From positions 59,897-123,896 of the forward strand of contig JAAVCP010000025.1 of assembly GCA_014802265.1 (NCBI GenBank): a stretch of 64,000 nucleotides of DNA, given 5' to 3'. Numbering within the stretch: position 1 is the first letter of the stretch; every line of letters starts with the position of its first letter. The position numbers were made by a program, and so were the translations under genes. Positions 27,220 through 37,473 of this stretch are shown piece by piece. Source of the DNA: Bacteroides sp. Lineage in GTDB: Bacteria; Bacteroidota; Bacteroidia; Bacteroidales; Muribaculaceae. A model generated the notes under the pieces. It made no database searches, was not told where the DNA came from, and was given only the letters and a program-made list of their open reading frames with translations.

Positions 27220-27412
27220 TTATTTTGTTTTTTATTTTAGATTTGGCACATGTGTCGGCAAGCGAGCAACCGCAACAACTATTTTTCCCCTTTTTTCTTG
27301 CAGAAATGATGCTACGTATAATCCAGGCAATGGCACCAAGGATAATCAATGCCACAATTATATACTGCCACAGCAAGTTGCCGGTGATTTGACAGGTAAT
27401 CATATTGCTCAC
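27191..27412 (-). CDS. Small Cys-rich single-TM protein resembling FeoB-associated Cys-rich membrane proteins
   Basis: TM segment YIIVALIILGAIAWIIRSII followed by KNSCCGCSLADTCAKSK; overlaps both neighbours. Confidence 0.65.
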   Translation of the reverse strand: MSNMITCQITGNLLWQYIIVALIILGAIAWIIRSIISARKKGKNSCCGCSLADTCAKSKIKNKINEDNKNMER

Positions 27413-29313
27413 TCCTCCTTTTTATTTTTCTTGGTTGAAGTTTTCTTTTTCTTAGTCTTAGTCTCCTGTGTCTCTTTTGCAGTTTTGGTGTCTGAATTAG
27501 AGCTTGCCTCCTGATCAGCCACAATGCGCCGATTTGAACCGTCACGCATCACGGACATTGTTATCTCCATGACCATCTGTTTTATTTGATCAATAAATTC
27601 AGAGGCACTATACTCCTGGCGTTCAATCATTCGGAGCTTCCCTTCCCATATTCCGGTCAGTTTTGCGCTTTTGAGCAATTCTTCTTTGATAAGGGATATT
27701 AATTCGATGGCTGCCGGGGTGGCACGCAGAGATTTCCGTTCCTTAATTATATAGCCTCTTTTATAGAGAATTTCTATAATGGATGCTCTGGTAGATGGGC
27801 GTCCGATGCCGTTTGCTTTAAGAGCTTCACGGAGATCCTCGTCATCTACTAAGGTGCCTGCTGTCTCCATTGCTTTAAGGAGTGTTCCTTCTGTGTAATA
27901 TTTAGGAGGCTGGGTGGTCTTCTTGATTAGTTTCGGCTGATGTGGACCGCTTTCACCTTTCTCAAACACGGGTAACACTGTGCCATCGTCATCTTCTTTT
28001 TTATCAATCTCTTCCTCTTTCCGTTCTCCGGCATATACCACCTTCCAACCCGGGTCAAGAATTACTTTCCCGGTAACTTTGAAGGCTATCTTGTCAACCT
28101 TTGCATTAACGATTGTCTGTTCGAATGAGCAGTCGGGGAAGAACACGGAAATAAATCTGAGAGCTATCAGATTGAAAACGTCTCTTTCCACCTTTGAGAG
28201 AGTCGCAGTGAGGGGTTGCCCGGTAGGGATAATGGCATGATGGTCGGTTACCTTCGAATTATCAAACACTTTCTTACTTTTCCTGAGCTTATTACCCCTG
28301 ATCGGAATGAGTATGTTCTGATAATCAGTCAGAGAATTAAGGATTTGTCCGCATTTTGGATAGACATCATCGGTGAGATAAGTGGTATCCACACGTGGAT
28401 ATGTGGTCAGTTTCTTTTCATATAGGCTTTGGATAGTTTTCAGCGTGTCTTCTGCGCCGAGATTAAGTTTCTTATTGCATTCCACTTGCAGCGATGTGAG
28501 GTCAAACAGGCGCGGAGATGCTTCTTTCCCTGATTTTTTCGAAATGTCGGTTATTGTCAGGGGAAGGTCTTTTATATTATTGATTATCTCCATTCCCTTC
28601 TCTTCGGAGTCGAAGTTTTTCCCGGATGCAGAAAAGAGAGTATCGCGATAAAGGGTTTTCAGTTCCCAGTAGTCGGTAGGCTTGAAGTTTTCTATTTCCA
28701 ATTGTCTGTTGACCACAAGGGCAAGCGTAGGGGTCTGCACTCTTCCGATTGACAGCACTTGCCCTCTTACTCCATATTTCAGTGAATAAAGCCGAGTGGC
28801 ATTAATTCCCAATACCCAGTCGCCTATGGCACGGCATAATCCGGCTATGTAGAGAGGTTCAAGCTCTTTCTCAGTGCGGAGATGGGCAAGTCCTTCACGG
28901 ATAGCCTCATCTGTGAGAGAACTGATCCATAAGCGTTTTACCGGCTTCTGACAACCGGCTTTTTGCATCACCCATCTTTGGATAAGCTCACCTTCTTGTC
29001 CGGCATCGCCGCAGTTGATAATCTCATCACATTGGAGAATAAGATTTTTAATTGTGTTAAACTGCTGTTTATAAGTGTCCACATCAATTAATTTTATTCC
29101 AAACCGGGGTGGAATCATGGGTAGGGAAGAGAGTGACCATGCTTTCCATACGGGGGTATAATCAGCCGGTTCTTTCAGACAGCAAAGGTGTCCGAAAGTC
29201 CAGGTGACGCAATAACCATTGCCCTCTATATATCCATCACGTCGTGTTGTGGCACCAAGAATACGCGCCAGGTCACGCCCTACACTGGGTTTCTCCGTAA
29301 TGCAAAGTATCAT
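27409..29313 (-). CDS. topB: DNA topoisomerase III
   Basis: CITEKPSVGRDLARILGA, TWTFGHLCCLKEPADY, NCGDAGQEGELIQRWV, SIGRVQTPTLALVV, TYPRVDTTYLTDD. Confidence 0.93.
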   Translation of the reverse strand: MILCITEKPSVGRDLARILGATTRRDGYIEGNGYCVTWTFGHLCCLKEPADYTPVWKAWSLSSLPMIPPRFGIKLIDVDTYKQQFNTIKNLILQCDEIINCGDAGQEGELIQRWVMQKAGCQKPVKRLWISSLTDEAIREGLAHLRTEKELEPLYIAGLCRAIGDWVLGINATRLYSLKYGVRGQVLSIGRVQTPTLALVVNRQLEIENFKPTDYWELKTLYRDTLFSASGKNFDSEEKGMEIINNIKDLPLTITDISKKSGKEASPRLFDLTSLQVECNKKLNLGAEDTLKTIQSLYEKKLTTYPRVDTTYLTDDVYPKCGQILNSLTDYQNILIPIRGNKLRKSKKVFDNSKVTDHHAIIPTGQPLTATLSKVERDVFNLIALRFISVFFPDCSFEQTIVNAKVDKIAFKVTGKVILDPGWKVVYAGERKEEEIDKKEDDDGTVLPVFEKGESGPHQPKLIKKTTQPPKYYTEGTLLKAMETAGTLVDDEDLREALKANGIGRPSTRASIIEILYKRGYIIKERKSLRATPAAIELISLIKEELLKSAKLTGIWEGKLRMIERQEYSASEFIDQIKQMVMEITMSVMRDGSNRRIVADQEASSNSDTKTAKETQETKTKKKKTSTKKNKKEE

Positions 29314-30116
29314 TTTTCCGTTGTCGGTGCTGATCTTTCAATTGTCTTGGCTTCATTCCAAATTTCGTCCATCTCTCCGAGGGTCATTTCCTTGAGAGAT
29401 TTCCCGACTTCCTTAGCTTTCTGCTCAAGATAATTGAAACGAGAGATAAATTTTCTATTGGTTCTTTCAAGCGCGTTTTCCGGATTGACACCATAAAGCC
29501 TGGCAGCATTGACTACCGCAAACAACAGGTCGCCAAATTCCTCTTCAAGGGCATTTTTATTTTTAGATTTTATTTCCATTTCAACTTCATCAACTTCTTC
29601 CTTAACCTTATCCCATACCTGTGAGGGTTCTTCCCAGTCAAATCCTACGTTTGCAGCTTTCTCCTGAATGCGGTTGGCTTTAATCAATGCCGGCAGTGCG
29701 GCAGGCACTCCTGCAAGCACAGTCTTATTGCCACCTTTTTCTTTTAGTTTTATTTCTTCCCAGTTTTGTGCCACTTTCTCAGCAGAATCGGCAGAGACAT
29801 TGCCGTAGATGTGGGGATGACGGAAGATAAGTTTGTCAGTAAGTGAATTACATACATCGGCTATGTCAAAATCCCCCTTCTCAGAGGCGATTTTTGAATA
29901 AAAAGCCACGTGGAGGAGCACATCTCCCAACTCCTTGCGGATATTGGCAACGTCTTCTGTCATCAATGCGTCAGTGAGTTCGAAAACTTCCTCTATTGTG
30001 TTGGGTCGCAGTGACTCGTATGTCTGTTTCGCATCCCAAGGGCACTTTACTCTTAAAGTGTCAAGGACTTCAAGGAAACGTGCGAATGCTTCTTTCTTAT
30101 CTTCGTATGAATGCAT
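29310..30116 (-). CDS. mazG: Nucleoside triphosphate pyrophosphohydrolase
   Basis: LRVKCPWDAKQTYESLRPNTIEEVFELTDAL, ELGDVLLHVAFYSKIA, EEFGDLLFAVVNAARL. Confidence 0.93.
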   Translation of the reverse strand: MHSYEDKKEAFARFLEVLDTLRVKCPWDAKQTYESLRPNTIEEVFELTDALMTEDVANIRKELGDVLLHVAFYSKIASEKGDFDIADVCNSLTDKLIFRHPHIYGNVSADSAEKVAQNWEEIKLKEKGGNKTVLAGVPAALPALIKANRIQEKAANVGFDWEEPSQVWDKVKEEVDEVEMEIKSKNKNALEEEFGDLLFAVVNAARLYGVNPENALERTNRKFISRFNYLEQKAKEVGKSLKEMTLGEMDEIWNEAKTIERSAPTTEK

Positions 30117-30315
30117 GGCTATGGCTTTTACAACAATTGAAACTATGGATTCAGAATGAAAAAAATAGTCTCAATTGCATTAATTAACTAATTTTGACTG
30201 CAAAGATAGGGAGAATTTCCGAGATAATTTGTATCTTTGTGGCTTGAATTTGAACCCGCATTCCTGTAAATGTTGGTTCGAGGGGCATAATGCCTATGAT
30301 TCAAATAAATTGAGA

Positions 30316-31362
30316 ATGGATAAACTCATAAATTCAGATAAAGCAAAAGAGCTTCGCCGTCTTATAGAAGAGTCGGAAAAGATAGTGCTTACCTGTCATG
30401 TGCGCCCTGATGGAGATGCCATAGGGAGCACACTTGGTTTTTGGCACTTGCTGCGTACACTTGGCAAAGAGGCATGTGTGATTGTGCCCGATAAGGCGCC
30501 GGGTAGTCTTTATTTTCTGCCTGGTTTCAAAGAAATCGGAGTCTATACCTGCCACCCCGAATTTTGTGAGAAAACGGTGGCGGAAGCTGATATGATTATA
30601 TGCTGCGACTTTAATACTCCTTCACGCCAGGATGCCCTTGCCCCGGTGATTCAGGGTGCTCACAGTCGCAAAGTATTGGTTGACCATCATCAGGAACCTG
30701 ATAATTTTGCTGACCTCATGATCTCATATCCCGACATGTCGTCAACATGTGAACTTGTGTTCCGTATTATTGCGGCAATGGGATATTATTCGGAAGTGAA
30801 TCTTGATTGTGCTACCTGTCTGCTTACCGGCATCATTACTGATACCCGCAATTTTACAGTAAATATTAAGCATCCGGATTTATATGAAATTCTTATGCGC
30901 CTTTTGGAAAAAGGTGTAAATAAGGAGAGGATAGTAAAGGAGGCTCTTAATACACGAAGTTTTTGGAGTCTTAAGCTGGAAGCTTTTGCCCTGAGCGAGA
31001 AATTGGAGATTTTTACCTCTCACCGGGCAGCTATAATTACTCTTTCCAAAGATGATCTTACCCGCTTTCATTATGAAAAGGGAGACACTGAAGGATTGGT
31101 GAATTGTCCGTTGGAAATTAAGGGTATGGTTTACAGTGTGTTTATGCGAGAGGATTCCGATTGTATAAAGGTGTCAGCCCGCAGTTGCGACGGATTTCCT
31201 GTGTCGGAAATATGCAAAGACCTTTATGGTGGCGGGGGACACCTTCAGGCTGCCGGCGGAGAATTTTATGGTTCACTTGAGGAATGTCGTAGACTTCTGA
31301 TAGACTCAATGAATAAGTATGACAAGTATTTACCAAAAGGGGCAAGATTAGTTATAACATAA
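30316..31362 (+). CDS. nrnA: DHH-family phosphoesterase (NrnA-like oligoribonuclease/PAP phosphatase)
   Basis: LTCHVRPDGDAIGSTLGFWHLL, CDFNTPSR, VDHHQEPDNF, GGGGHLQAAGG; start moved downstream because a TAtcTTTG -7 box (30232-30239) overlaps the longer ORF start. Confidence 0.85.
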   Translation: MDKLINSDKAKELRRLIEESEKIVLTCHVRPDGDAIGSTLGFWHLLRTLGKEACVIVPDKAPGSLYFLPGFKEIGVYTCHPEFCEKTVAEADMIICCDFNTPSRQDALAPVIQGAHSRKVLVDHHQEPDNFADLMISYPDMSSTCELVFRIIAAMGYYSEVNLDCATCLLTGIITDTRNFTVNIKHPDLYEILMRLLEKGVNKERIVKEALNTRSFWSLKLEAFALSEKLEIFTSHRAAIITLSKDDLTRFHYEKGDTEGLVNCPLEIKGMVYSVFMREDSDCIKVSARSCDGFPVSEICKDLYGGGGHLQAAGGEFYGSLEECRRLLIDSMNKYDKYLPKGARLVIT

Positions 31363-31369
31363 CATCGCT

Positions 31370-31975
31370 ATGAATATTAAAAAAATATATAAGGGTTTGG
31401 CATTAGCAGGTATGGGATTTGCTTTGATGGGATTTGCTTCATGCAGCGAATCTCAAAGCTATTCCGAATTACTCACAGAGGAAAACCACGCGGTCAATTG
31501 GTATCTGGCATCGCAGAAAGTGGAGAATAATATTCCTGCTGATTCAATCTCGTTTATTGTGGGAGAAGATGCGCCGTTCTACAAGCTTGATGACGACGGT
31601 TATGTCTATATGCAAGTCATCTCAAAGGGAAATATGGAAGACCGTGTCAAATCGGGCGATATTGTCTATTTCCGGTTTAACAAGCTTAATCTCAAGTATC
31701 TTTATTTAGGTGAAGATCCTGAATGGTTTGGTAATGCCACTGATCTTTCAACTGCAATGGGCACGAATGAACCGAACTATACTCGTTTTATTTATGAAAA
31801 TCAATACCTGTCTTCATCCACTAAATGGGGCACAGGCATTCAGATGCCTTTAAAATTCTTCGGATATGATTGCGAGGTAAATCTTGTGTTGCGCAGCTAT
31901 TATGGCTTTCTGGAAGACCAGACAACCTGTTTGCCCTATCTGATTAATCTCCGCTACTTCAAGCCGGAGTATTAA
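31370..31975 (+). CDS. DUF4827-like lipoprotein
   Basis: Lipobox MGFASCSES; WGTGIQMPLKFFGYDCEVNLVLRSYYGF, typical of Bacteroidales PPIase-like/DUF4827 lipoproteins. Confidence 0.65.
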   Translation: MNIKKIYKGLALAGMGFALMGFASCSESQSYSELLTEENHAVNWYLASQKVENNIPADSISFIVGEDAPFYKLDDDGYVYMQVISKGNMEDRVKSGDIVYFRFNKLNLKYLYLGEDPEWFGNATDLSTAMGTNEPNYTRFIYENQYLSSSTKWGTGIQMPLKFFGYDCEVNLVLRSYYGFLEDQTTCLPYLINLRYFKPEY

Positions 31976-32056
31976 GCCGGAGATAAATTGCAATTTACGT
32001 AATTATAATTTTTTAGATTTACGAAATCTCAATAACAAAGATAGAAATTAAATATA

Positions 32057-33436
32057 ATGTCACTTATAAAATCTATTTCAGGAATACGCGGCACAATCGG
32101 AGGTGGCTCCGGTGAGGGTCTCGGCGGTGTTGATATAGTAAAGTTTACGGCTGCATACGCAGAGTTTATACGCCGTCATAATTCTAATGCGAGAAAGATT
32201 GTTGTTGGCAGAGATGCCCGTCTTTCCGGCAATATGGTGAGCCACCTTGTTATGGGTACACTTATGTCGATGGGATTTGACGTTATCAATATAGGTCTGG
32301 CTTCGACCCCCACCACAGAAGTGGCTGTGACAGGTCTTGACGCTGACGGCGGTATAATTATCACAGCAAGCCATAACCCGGTGCAATGGAACGCCCTTAA
32401 ACTCCTTAATAATAAAGGTGAGTTCCTAAATGATGCTGAGGGTAAGGTGGTGATAGCCATAGCGGAAAAAGAGGATTTCAGATTTGCCGAGGTTTTTGAT
32501 CTGGGTAAGGAACTGAAAGATGAGACCTGGGCTATGCGTCATATAGAAATGGTGAAAAATCTTCCTCTTGTAGACTGTGATGCCATTTCCAAGGCAAACT
32601 TCACGGTAGCAGTAGACGCTGTAAATTCTGTGGGCGGAATTGTAATCCCCCAGCTTCTCCGTGAGCTTGGTGTGAAAAATGTTATAGAACTTAACTGTGA
32701 GCCGAATGGTAAGTTTGCACACACTCCGGAACCCATTCCGGAAAACCTGACTCAGATTTCCGATCTCATGAAAGATGGCAAGGCAGACGTAGGCTTTGTT
32801 GTAGACCCTGACGTTGACCGTCTTGCAATCGTAATGGAAAACGGTGAGATGTTTGTGGAGGAATACACTCTTGTTGCCGTGGCAGCCTATGTATTGTCGA
32901 AAACTCCCGGTTCCACAGTGTCTAATCTTAGCAGCTCACGTGCCTTACGTGATGTCACAGAAAAATATGGCTGCTCATATACCGCTGCCGCTGTCGGCGA
33001 GGTCAATGTGGTGACAAAGATGAAAGAGGCAGGGGCTATCATAGGCGGTGAAGGCAACGGGGGCGTGATTTATCCTGAACTTCATTACGGCAGAGATGCT
33101 CTTGTGGGAGTAGCTTTGTTTCTTACTTTGCTTGCCAAGGAGGGGAAGAAAGTAAGTGAGCTTAAGGCTACATATCCGCAATATGCAATTGCTAAAAATA
33201 AGATCCAACTCACTCCGGACATTGATGTAGATGCTATTCTCGAGGCTGTAAAAGAGAAATTTGCCAATGAGAAAATCACAGATATTGATGGCGTGAAGAT
33301 TGATTTCCCCGACAGTTGGGTGCATCTTCGCAAATCAAACACGGAGCCAATAATCCGTATCTACAGTGAGGCAGAGACCATGGAAAAGGCTGACCGTCTG
33401 GCTGAGGATATCAAGAGCGTTATTGCTTCCCTTTAA
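32057..33436 (+). CDS. glmM: Phosphoglucosamine mutase
   Basis: ISGIRGTIGG, GGIIITASHNPVQWNALKLLN, VVDPDVDRLAIV, GGEGNGGVIYPELHYGRDAL. Confidence 0.88.
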   Translation: MSLIKSISGIRGTIGGGSGEGLGGVDIVKFTAAYAEFIRRHNSNARKIVVGRDARLSGNMVSHLVMGTLMSMGFDVINIGLASTPTTEVAVTGLDADGGIIITASHNPVQWNALKLLNNKGEFLNDAEGKVVIAIAEKEDFRFAEVFDLGKELKDETWAMRHIEMVKNLPLVDCDAISKANFTVAVDAVNSVGGIVIPQLLRELGVKNVIELNCEPNGKFAHTPEPIPENLTQISDLMKDGKADVGFVVDPDVDRLAIVMENGEMFVEEYTLVAVAAYVLSKTPGSTVSNLSSSRALRDVTEKYGCSYTAAAVGEVNVVTKMKEAGAIIGGEGNGGVIYPELHYGRDALVGVALFLTLLAKEGKKVSELKATYPQYAIAKNKIQLTPDIDVDAILEAVKEKFANEKITDIDGVKIDFPDSWVHLRKSNTEPIIRIYSEAETMEKADRLAEDIKSVIASL

Positions 33437-33506
33437 TAAATCCTATTCCTTTTCTTCAATGATGGAAGAAAAAAGTTTCTATTATCAACAAACATAAAAA
33501 GATAAA

Positions 33507-35321
33507 ATGTTAAAGAGATTTTTCTTAAATGTTGTCTCCTCATTTGTAGGAGCATGGATTGCCCTTGTGCTTTTCGGAGTCGTGGCGGTGGTAGTGGGGA
33601 TATCCATCTTAACATCGGTTGGCGTTTCCAACTCATCGTCGGAATCCATTGCAAAGAATAGTGTGTTGACAATAGAGCTCGATGGAGTCATTGAAGAAAG
33701 GGAAACTCCTGTTGACCTGGACTACATGTCGCTACTCCAGGGAAACATGTCGCGTCCCAAGACTCTCTCCTCTTTACAGGTTGCAATCCGTGAGGCAGCG
33801 ACCAATAAGAATATATCCGCAATCTATCTTAAGTGTAAGGGTGTTTCTGCTTCCCCTGCCACTTTGAATGTCCTCCGCCAGACGCTTAAGTCATTCAAGA
33901 AAACAGGGAAAAAGATTATTGCCTATGGTGATAGCTATGGAATGGGCGACTATTATGTAGCTTCAGTGGCTGACAGCCTTTTTATGAATCCAGCAGGCGA
34001 GGTGATGCTTCAGGGAATCGGTGGCACCAATCTTTATCTGAAAGATCTTTTCGACAAAATTGGGGTTAGTTTCCAAGTGGTAAAGGTCGGCACGTTCAAA
34101 TCGGCAGTAGAGCCTTATATAATGAATGAAATGAGTGAACCTGCAAGGGCACAGCTCGACACATTGTATGGATATCTATGGCAGGATATACGCACCGGTA
34201 TTGCTTCCTCAAGAAAAAAACTGACGGAAGATGCCATTGACTCACTCGTAAGCAGGGATTTTATTGCTATTCAACCAGCAACAAAAGATTTAAGCGTAGG
34301 GTTGGTTGACCGCCTTGTGTATGAGAGGAGCATGGACGATATTATTGCCAAAATTGTGGGTAAAGACAAGAATAAACTGAATTTTGTTTCTCCGTCTGTT
34401 ATGGCTTCCCAGTCAAAATGGGGTAGAGGCTATGATTCTAAAAAACAAATTGCAGTGCTTTATGCCACCGGCGAGATTGTAGATGGAGGTGGTGCTGCAA
34501 CAATCAATTATGAGAAGCTGGTGCCTGAAATCACTAAGCTTGCTGACAACGATAAGGTCAAGGGCTTGGTGCTACGTGTTAACTCTCCGGGTGGAGCTGT
34601 GTTTGGAAGCACTCAGATTGGTGAGGCGTTGGATTATTTTAAATCCACCGGTAAGACTTTGGCAGTGTCGATGGGCGACTATGCTGCTTCAGGAGGTTAT
34701 TGGATTTCATGCGGTGCGGATAGAATTTTTGCTAATCCATTGACCATAACCGGCTCCATAGGTATTTTCGGACTGATTCCTAACGGTGCCGAACTTGCTA
34801 AAAAAATTGGAGTTCATCCTCAAACTGTCTCGACAAATCCGGAGGCAAATTTCCCCACGCTGTTCTATCCTATGAACGAGCGTCAGTTAGATGCCATGCA
34901 GAAATATGTGGAAAGAGGATATGACCAGTTTGTCAATCGTGTTGCCAAAGGACGTGATTTGCCCGAGGAGGAGGTGCGCCGCATAGGAGAAGGTAGAGTG
35001 TGGAGTGCTGCTAAGGCAAATGAAATCGGATTAGTTGACCAACTCGGAACTTTGGAGGATGCTATTGAGTGGGTCGCCAAGAAATGTCAAATTCCCTCTA
35101 ACTATGCTGTCGCTGTCTATCCTACACTTGAGTCTTCAATGTGGGAAATGCTTTATGAGATTGAAGGAATGAAAAATATAAGTATTCTGGAAAAAGTAGT
35201 TGGCGGAGATTACGAAGGGGCTGTAGTTGACTTCGCTGTCAGCTTGTTGCGTCAGAAACCGATTCAGGCGCGTATGCCGGCTATTGACGTCAGATTTACT
35301 GAGACGAGGCCAATAAACTAA
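33507..35321 (+). CDS. sppA: Signal peptide peptidase SppA, 67K type
   Basis: VLRVNSPGGAVFGSTQIGEAL, SMGDYAASGGYWISCGADRIFANPLTITGSIGIFG. Confidence 0.93.
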   Translation: MLKRFFLNVVSSFVGAWIALVLFGVVAVVVGISILTSVGVSNSSSESIAKNSVLTIELDGVIEERETPVDLDYMSLLQGNMSRPKTLSSLQVAIREAATNKNISAIYLKCKGVSASPATLNVLRQTLKSFKKTGKKIIAYGDSYGMGDYYVASVADSLFMNPAGEVMLQGIGGTNLYLKDLFDKIGVSFQVVKVGTFKSAVEPYIMNEMSEPARAQLDTLYGYLWQDIRTGIASSRKKLTEDAIDSLVSRDFIAIQPATKDLSVGLVDRLVYERSMDDIIAKIVGKDKNKLNFVSPSVMASQSKWGRGYDSKKQIAVLYATGEIVDGGGAATINYEKLVPEITKLADNDKVKGLVLRVNSPGGAVFGSTQIGEALDYFKSTGKTLAVSMGDYAASGGYWISCGADRIFANPLTITGSIGIFGLIPNGAELAKKIGVHPQTVSTNPEANFPTLFYPMNERQLDAMQKYVERGYDQFVNRVAKGRDLPEEEVRRIGEGRVWSAAKANEIGLVDQLGTLEDAIEWVAKKCQIPSNYAVAVYPTLESSMWEMLYEIEGMKNISILEKVVGGDYEGAVVDFAVSLLRQKPIQARMPAIDVRFTETRPIN

Positions 35322-35377
35322 ATTATTAACTGACCGCGTCATTCCTGAAGATGATGCCTTTTAATTGATTATTAGTC

Positions 35378-36481
35378 GTGAACAGTTTTAATAAAGATAA
35401 ATTAATGGTGTATGCCCTCACTCCTTTGTCGTGGATTTATGGCATGGTGACGGGTGTTAGGAATTGGCTGTTCGACTCGAATTTCCTCAAGGAAGAGGAG
35501 TATGATATCCCGGTGATCGGAGTGGGAAATATCACGGTTGGTGGCACCGGGAAGACTCCTCACGTGGAATATATTGTTGAGAATCTCTCTTTGGAATATA
35601 GCGTTGCGGTTCTGAGCAGAGGTTATAAGCGCCACACACGTGGATTTGTGCTTGCTAATGCAAAAAGCACCCCCGATATGATTGGTGATGAGCCGTTTCA
35701 GATATATCATAAGTTTGGAGGAAAGGTTCAGGTGGCAGTCTGTGAAAACAGGCGTAAGGGGATAGAAGAATTAAGACGCTTGTTTCCTAATTTACAGGTG
35801 ATTGTGCTTGATGATTCTTTTCAACACCGTTGGGTAAAGCCTAAAGTGTCGATTCTTCTTACTGATTACAATCGTCCGTTCTATAAGGATAATCTCTTAC
35901 CGCTTGGCAGATTGCGCGAGAGTCCCTTGCAGGTGAATCGCGCTGACATGGTAGTGGTGACTAAATGTCCTGAAGGATTGATGCCTATAAATTTCCGGAT
36001 AGCTACAAAAGATCTTGACCTGATGAAGTTTCAGAAGTTGTTTTTTTCCCGTTATGAATATGGGCAGTTGAAGCCGGTGTTTACCGATGATGCTCCCTAT
36101 CATGCCAAACTTTCCTTGCTGACTTCGGCTGATTCAGTTTTATTGCTCACCGGGATTGCTCACCCTCATTATTTTGTGAGGTATTTCCGTAATTTCCCGT
36201 TTAAAGTAAAGGTTGACCATTATCCTGATCATCATAATTTCTCACGCAATGACGTTGCCGAGATTTCAGAGAGATTTACAAATCTTCGTGGGGAACGCAA
36301 AATTATTGTGACCACAGAGAAAGATGCCGTCAGATTAATGCATAATCCTTACTTCCCGAAAAATCTTAAGCCATTCACTTTTTATCTTCCTGTGAGGGTG
36401 AAAATGATTAATGTGATTGACGACAGGGATTTCATTGAGGAACTAAAATCTGCCATTAATGTAGACTCAAAAAACACATAA
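35378..36481 (+). CDS. lpxK: Tetraacyldisaccharide 4'-kinase
   Basis: IPVIGVGNITVGGTGKTPHVEYI (P-loop), VLSRGYKRHTRGF, VIVLDDSFQHRWVKP; GTG start or ATG at 35405. Confidence 0.93.
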   Translation: MNSFNKDKLMVYALTPLSWIYGMVTGVRNWLFDSNFLKEEEYDIPVIGVGNITVGGTGKTPHVEYIVENLSLEYSVAVLSRGYKRHTRGFVLANAKSTPDMIGDEPFQIYHKFGGKVQVAVCENRRKGIEELRRLFPNLQVIVLDDSFQHRWVKPKVSILLTDYNRPFYKDNLLPLGRLRESPLQVNRADMVVVTKCPEGLMPINFRIATKDLDLMKFQKLFFSRYEYGQLKPVFTDDAPYHAKLSLLTSADSVLLLTGIAHPHYFVRYFRNFPFKVKVDHYPDHHNFSRNDVAEISERFTNLRGERKIIVTTEKDAVRLMHNPYFPKNLKPFTFYLPVRVKMINVIDDRDFIEELKSAINVDSKNT

Positions 36482-36615
36482 AACCCATAAGAGTACCTAC
36501 ACATTATCATAGATATTTGACAGACTGAATGTTATTTTCAGAACAAATAGGCATGACAATGTGTTTCTTTTTTATAGAAGTTGCTGAAGCAGCTTCTATC
36601 CAAAATTTAGATAAT

Positions 36616-37443
36616 ATGGAAATAACAATGTTGGATAAGATTCGCGAAACAGCCGCATTTATCAAAAAGGAGATATCCTCCACGCCTGAAATCGCCGTCA
36701 TTCTTGGCACGGGGCTTGGTGAGCTTGTAAATCACATCGAGATTATCAGGGAATTGGAATACAAGGATATTCCCAATTTTCCCGTATCAACTGTAGAAGG
36801 TCACAGTGGCAAGCTGATTTTCGGCAATCTGGGAGGGAAATATATCATGGCTATGCAGGGAAGGTTTCACTTCTACGAAGGGTATGACATGAAACAGGTG
36901 ACATTCCCGGTCAGAGTTATGAAAGAACTTGGAGTGACCACTCTGTTTGTAAGCAATGCTGCCGGGGGCATGAACAAAGAATTCATGGTAGGCGATGTGA
37001 TGGTTATTACCGACCATATTAATCTTTTCCCTGAGAATCCACTCAGAGGCAAGAATTTTGAAGAACTCGGACCACGCTTCCCCGCAATGACTGAGGCATA
37101 TAGTAAAGGTCTTATCGGTATGGCAGATGATATTGCACGTGAAGAGGGTATCAGACTTATGCATGGAGTCTATGTAGGCACTCAGGGTCCCACATTTGAA
37201 ACTCCGGCGGAATATGAGTATTTCCGTATTATCGGAGGCGATGCTGTAGGAATGTCGACCGTGCCGGAGGTAATCGTTGCCAATCATGCGGGCATGACAG
37301 TGTTTGGAGTGTCTGTCATCACAGATCTTGGCGGAAAGGATATAACTGAGGTTCCAACTCATGAGGAAGTGCAGAAAGCCGCTATAAAGGCACAGCCTGT
37401 CATGACGCTCCTTATTAAGAGAATGCTGGAGAGACTTGGTTGA
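36616..37443 (+). CDS. Purine nucleoside phosphorylase
   Basis: VILGTGLGELVNHIEI, GHSGKLIFGNLGGKYIMAMQGRFHFYEGY, VSNAAGGMN, AVGMSTVPEVIVANHAGM; start refined to 36616. Confidence 0.93.
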   Translation: MEITMLDKIRETAAFIKKEISSTPEIAVILGTGLGELVNHIEIIRELEYKDIPNFPVSTVEGHSGKLIFGNLGGKYIMAMQGRFHFYEGYDMKQVTFPVRVMKELGVTTLFVSNAAGGMNKEFMVGDVMVITDHINLFPENPLRGKNFEELGPRFPAMTEAYSKGLIGMADDIAREEGIRLMHGVYVGTQGPTFETPAEYEYFRIIGGDAVGMSTVPEVIVANHAGMTVFGVSVITDLGGKDITEVPTHEEVQKAAIKAQPVMTLLIKRMLERLG

Positions 37444-37473
37444 TTCAATCTGATTATTAAAGAAGAAATTGCT

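Noticed and set aside
30229-30315. N-terminal extension of the DHH phosphoesterase ORF
   Set aside because: A promoter -7 box (TATCTTTG, 30232-30239) overlaps it and the conserved protein begins at MDKLINSDKAKELRR (30316).
36787-37362. 191-aa minus-strand ORF
   Set aside because: Fully antisense to purine nucleoside phosphorylase; no signal or domain.
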